Below, in pieces: positions 19,658-20,548 of a stretch of 20,548 nucleotides of DNA. Numbering within the stretch: the stretch's first letter is position 1; every line of letters begins with the position of its first letter. The position numbers and the translations under genes are program-made. Below the pieces are notes generated by a model that had not been told where the DNA came from, made no database searches, and saw only the letters and a list, made by a program, of their open reading frames with translations. Source of the stretch: JBBPYA01 sp038200385 (GTDB taxonomy: Bacteria > Actinomycetota > Actinomycetes > Mycobacteriales > Geodermatophilaceae); NCBI GenBank assembly GCA_038200385.1, contig JBBPYA010000206.1, positions 1 through 20,548 on the forward strand, in the 5' to 3' direction.

Positions 19658-20548
19658 GTGTCCGTCGCCGCCGCCACCCCGCCGTACCGGCTGGTCCGTG
19701 CCGCCGACGGCGCCCCCGCCCGGTTCGAACCGGACCCGGACCAACGACTCGTCGTCGAGCACCCCGGCGGCCCGTTGCGGGTGCTGGCCGGACCGGGCAC
19801 CGGCAAGACCGCGACGATCGTGGCGGCCGCCGCGGCCCGGATCGAGGCCGGCACAGATCCCGAGTCGATCCTCGCGTTGACCTTCGGTCGCCGGGCCGCC
19901 GCCGAGCTGCGGGTGCGGATCGCCGCCCTGGTCGGCCGCACCATCCGGGAGCCGCTGGCCCGCACGTTCCACTCCTACGCCTACGGCCTGCTGCGCCGGG
20001 TGGCGGCGCTGCGGGGCGATCCACCGCCGAGACTGCTGTCCGGGCCGGAGCAGGACCTGCTGATCCGCGAACTGCTGGCCGGGCATGCCGAGGGGGTCGG
20101 GGAGGTCCGCTGGCCCGCGGAGCTGGCGCAGGCGGTCCGGACCCGCGGTTTCGCCGCCGAGCTGCGCGACCTGCTGCTGCGCGCACTGGAGCGCGACATC
20201 AGCCCGGCCGACCTCGCGGCGCTGGGCCGCCGGCGCGGCCGCGAGGACTGGGTGGCCGCGGCGGCCTTCCTCGGGGAGTACCGCGACGTGACCGCGCTGC
20301 GCGGCGGGCCCGGTCCCGCGGGCGACGGCCTCGCCCTGGACCCGGCCGAGCTGATCCGGGCGGCGGTCGACGTCCTGCGCTCCGATCCCGACCTGCTGGC
20401 CGCGGAACGGGGCCGGCTCAACCAGGTGTACGTCGATGAGTACCAGGACTGCGACCCGGCTCAGGACGAGCTGCTCGCCCTGCTGGCCGGCGACGGCCGT
20501 GACCTCGTCGTGGTCGGCGATCCCGACCAGTCCATCTACGCCTTCCGC
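19658..20548 (+). CDS. adnA: AdnA helicase-nuclease subunit, N-terminal part (runs off window)
   Basis: The first 297 residues of a UvrD/RecB-type superfamily 1 helicase. The Q-motif region is PDQRLVVEHPGG; Walker A is AGPGTGKT (K50); motif Ia has ALTFGRRAAAEL; motif Ic is ARTFHSYAYGLLRR; motif II is VYVDEYQDCD (DExxQ); motif III begins VVVGDPDQSIYAFR at the window edge. AdnAB is the actinobacterial heterodimer that resects DNA double-strand breaks. AdnA has an N-terminal motor and a C-terminal nuclease domain, the latter outside the window. The GPGTGKT loop and gene context (after ATL, as in Rv3204 to Rv3202c) favour AdnA over AdnB, whose gene would be expected next. The start GTG 19658 gives VSVAAATPPYRLVRA; no clear ribosome binding site is seen, and TTGCAT 6 nt upstream is only a weak -10. 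Confidence 0.88.
   Translation, partial: MSVAAATPPYRLVRAADGAPARFEPDPDQRLVVEHPGGPLRVLAGPGTGKTATIVAAAAARIEAGTDPESILALTFGRRAAAELRVRIAALVGRTIREPLARTFHSYAYGLLRRVAALRGDPPPRLLSGPEQDLLIRELLAGHAEGVGEVRWPAELAQAVRTRGFAAELRDLLLRALERDISPADLAALGRRRGREDWVAAAAFLGEYRDVTALRGGPGPAGDGLALDPAELIRAAVDVLRSDPDLLAAERGRLNQVYVDEYQDCDPAQDELLALLAGDGRDLVVVGDPDQSIYAFR

Noticed and set aside
19722..19731. ggttcgaacc, resembling a tRNA T-loop
   Set aside because: It lies inside the adnA reading frame, and no acceptor or anticodon stems can be drawn around it. No tRNA was found in the window.

Overview
The window is very GC-rich and gene-dense, with many GTG starts. It carries a deazaflavin (F420) synthase fused as one FbiC protein, a MoeZ sulfurtransferase, an AdnA-type helicase-nuclease, a DUF3107 (TB9.4-like) protein and a FasR-like TetR regulator. 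Together these place it in a high-GC actinobacterium (Actinomycetia). The absence of mycobacterial hallmarks and the style of its intergenic palindromes fit Geodermatophilales/Frankiales-like soil lineages, but that finer placement is a guess.

Layout. 1-640: the tail of an upstream gene, a terminator-like hairpin, and a decayed short-chain dehydrogenase on the minus strand. 649-2857: a signal-peptide/one-TM protein with a Gly/Arg-rich tail, overlapped by a small RecB-like nuclease with an iron-sulfur cysteine set. After a palindromic intergenic repeat comes a DapC-type aminotransferase, convergent with a two-gene unit (DUF2236/MpaB-like oxygenase plus class I methyltransferase, overlapping by 4 bp). 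5931-17883 is a housekeeping block: orphan ParA, membrane-anchored PQQ-like repeat protein, fbiC, DEAD-box helicase, ferritin-like (MiaE_2-type) protein, DUF3107, fasR-like regulator, glyoxalase-fold protein, alpha/beta hydrolase, DUF3152 metallopeptidase-like protein and moeZ. 17962-20548: an alkyltransferase-like DNA repair protein, a divergent pair (GlsB/YeaQ-type membrane protein and orphan NarL/LuxR response regulator), and the first third of adnA.

The order ParA - PQQ-like - RhlE - ferritin-like - DUF3107 - TetR(FasR) - DUF3152 - MoeZ - ATL - AdnA matches, from memory, the Mycobacterium tuberculosis segment Rv3213c to Rv3202c. This is therefore a conserved actinobacterial core region. 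fbiC, the glyoxalase-fold gene and the GlsB/response-regulator pair appear to be lineage-specific insertions.

The main oddities are: a one-base frameshift that takes the rhodanese active site of moeZ out of frame; a recurring promoter design (TANNNT, then 6-7 nt, then the start codon) indicating leaderless transcripts for at least eight genes; two CCCTAGGG palindromes spaced exactly 22 bp between the response-regulator and GlsB genes; and several small tandem or dispersed GC palindromes. I found no complete, convincingly new multi-gene system. The best candidates for new biology are the CCCTAGGG/response-regulator/GlsB module, the oxygenase-methyltransferase pair, and the metzincin-like DUF3152 protein.
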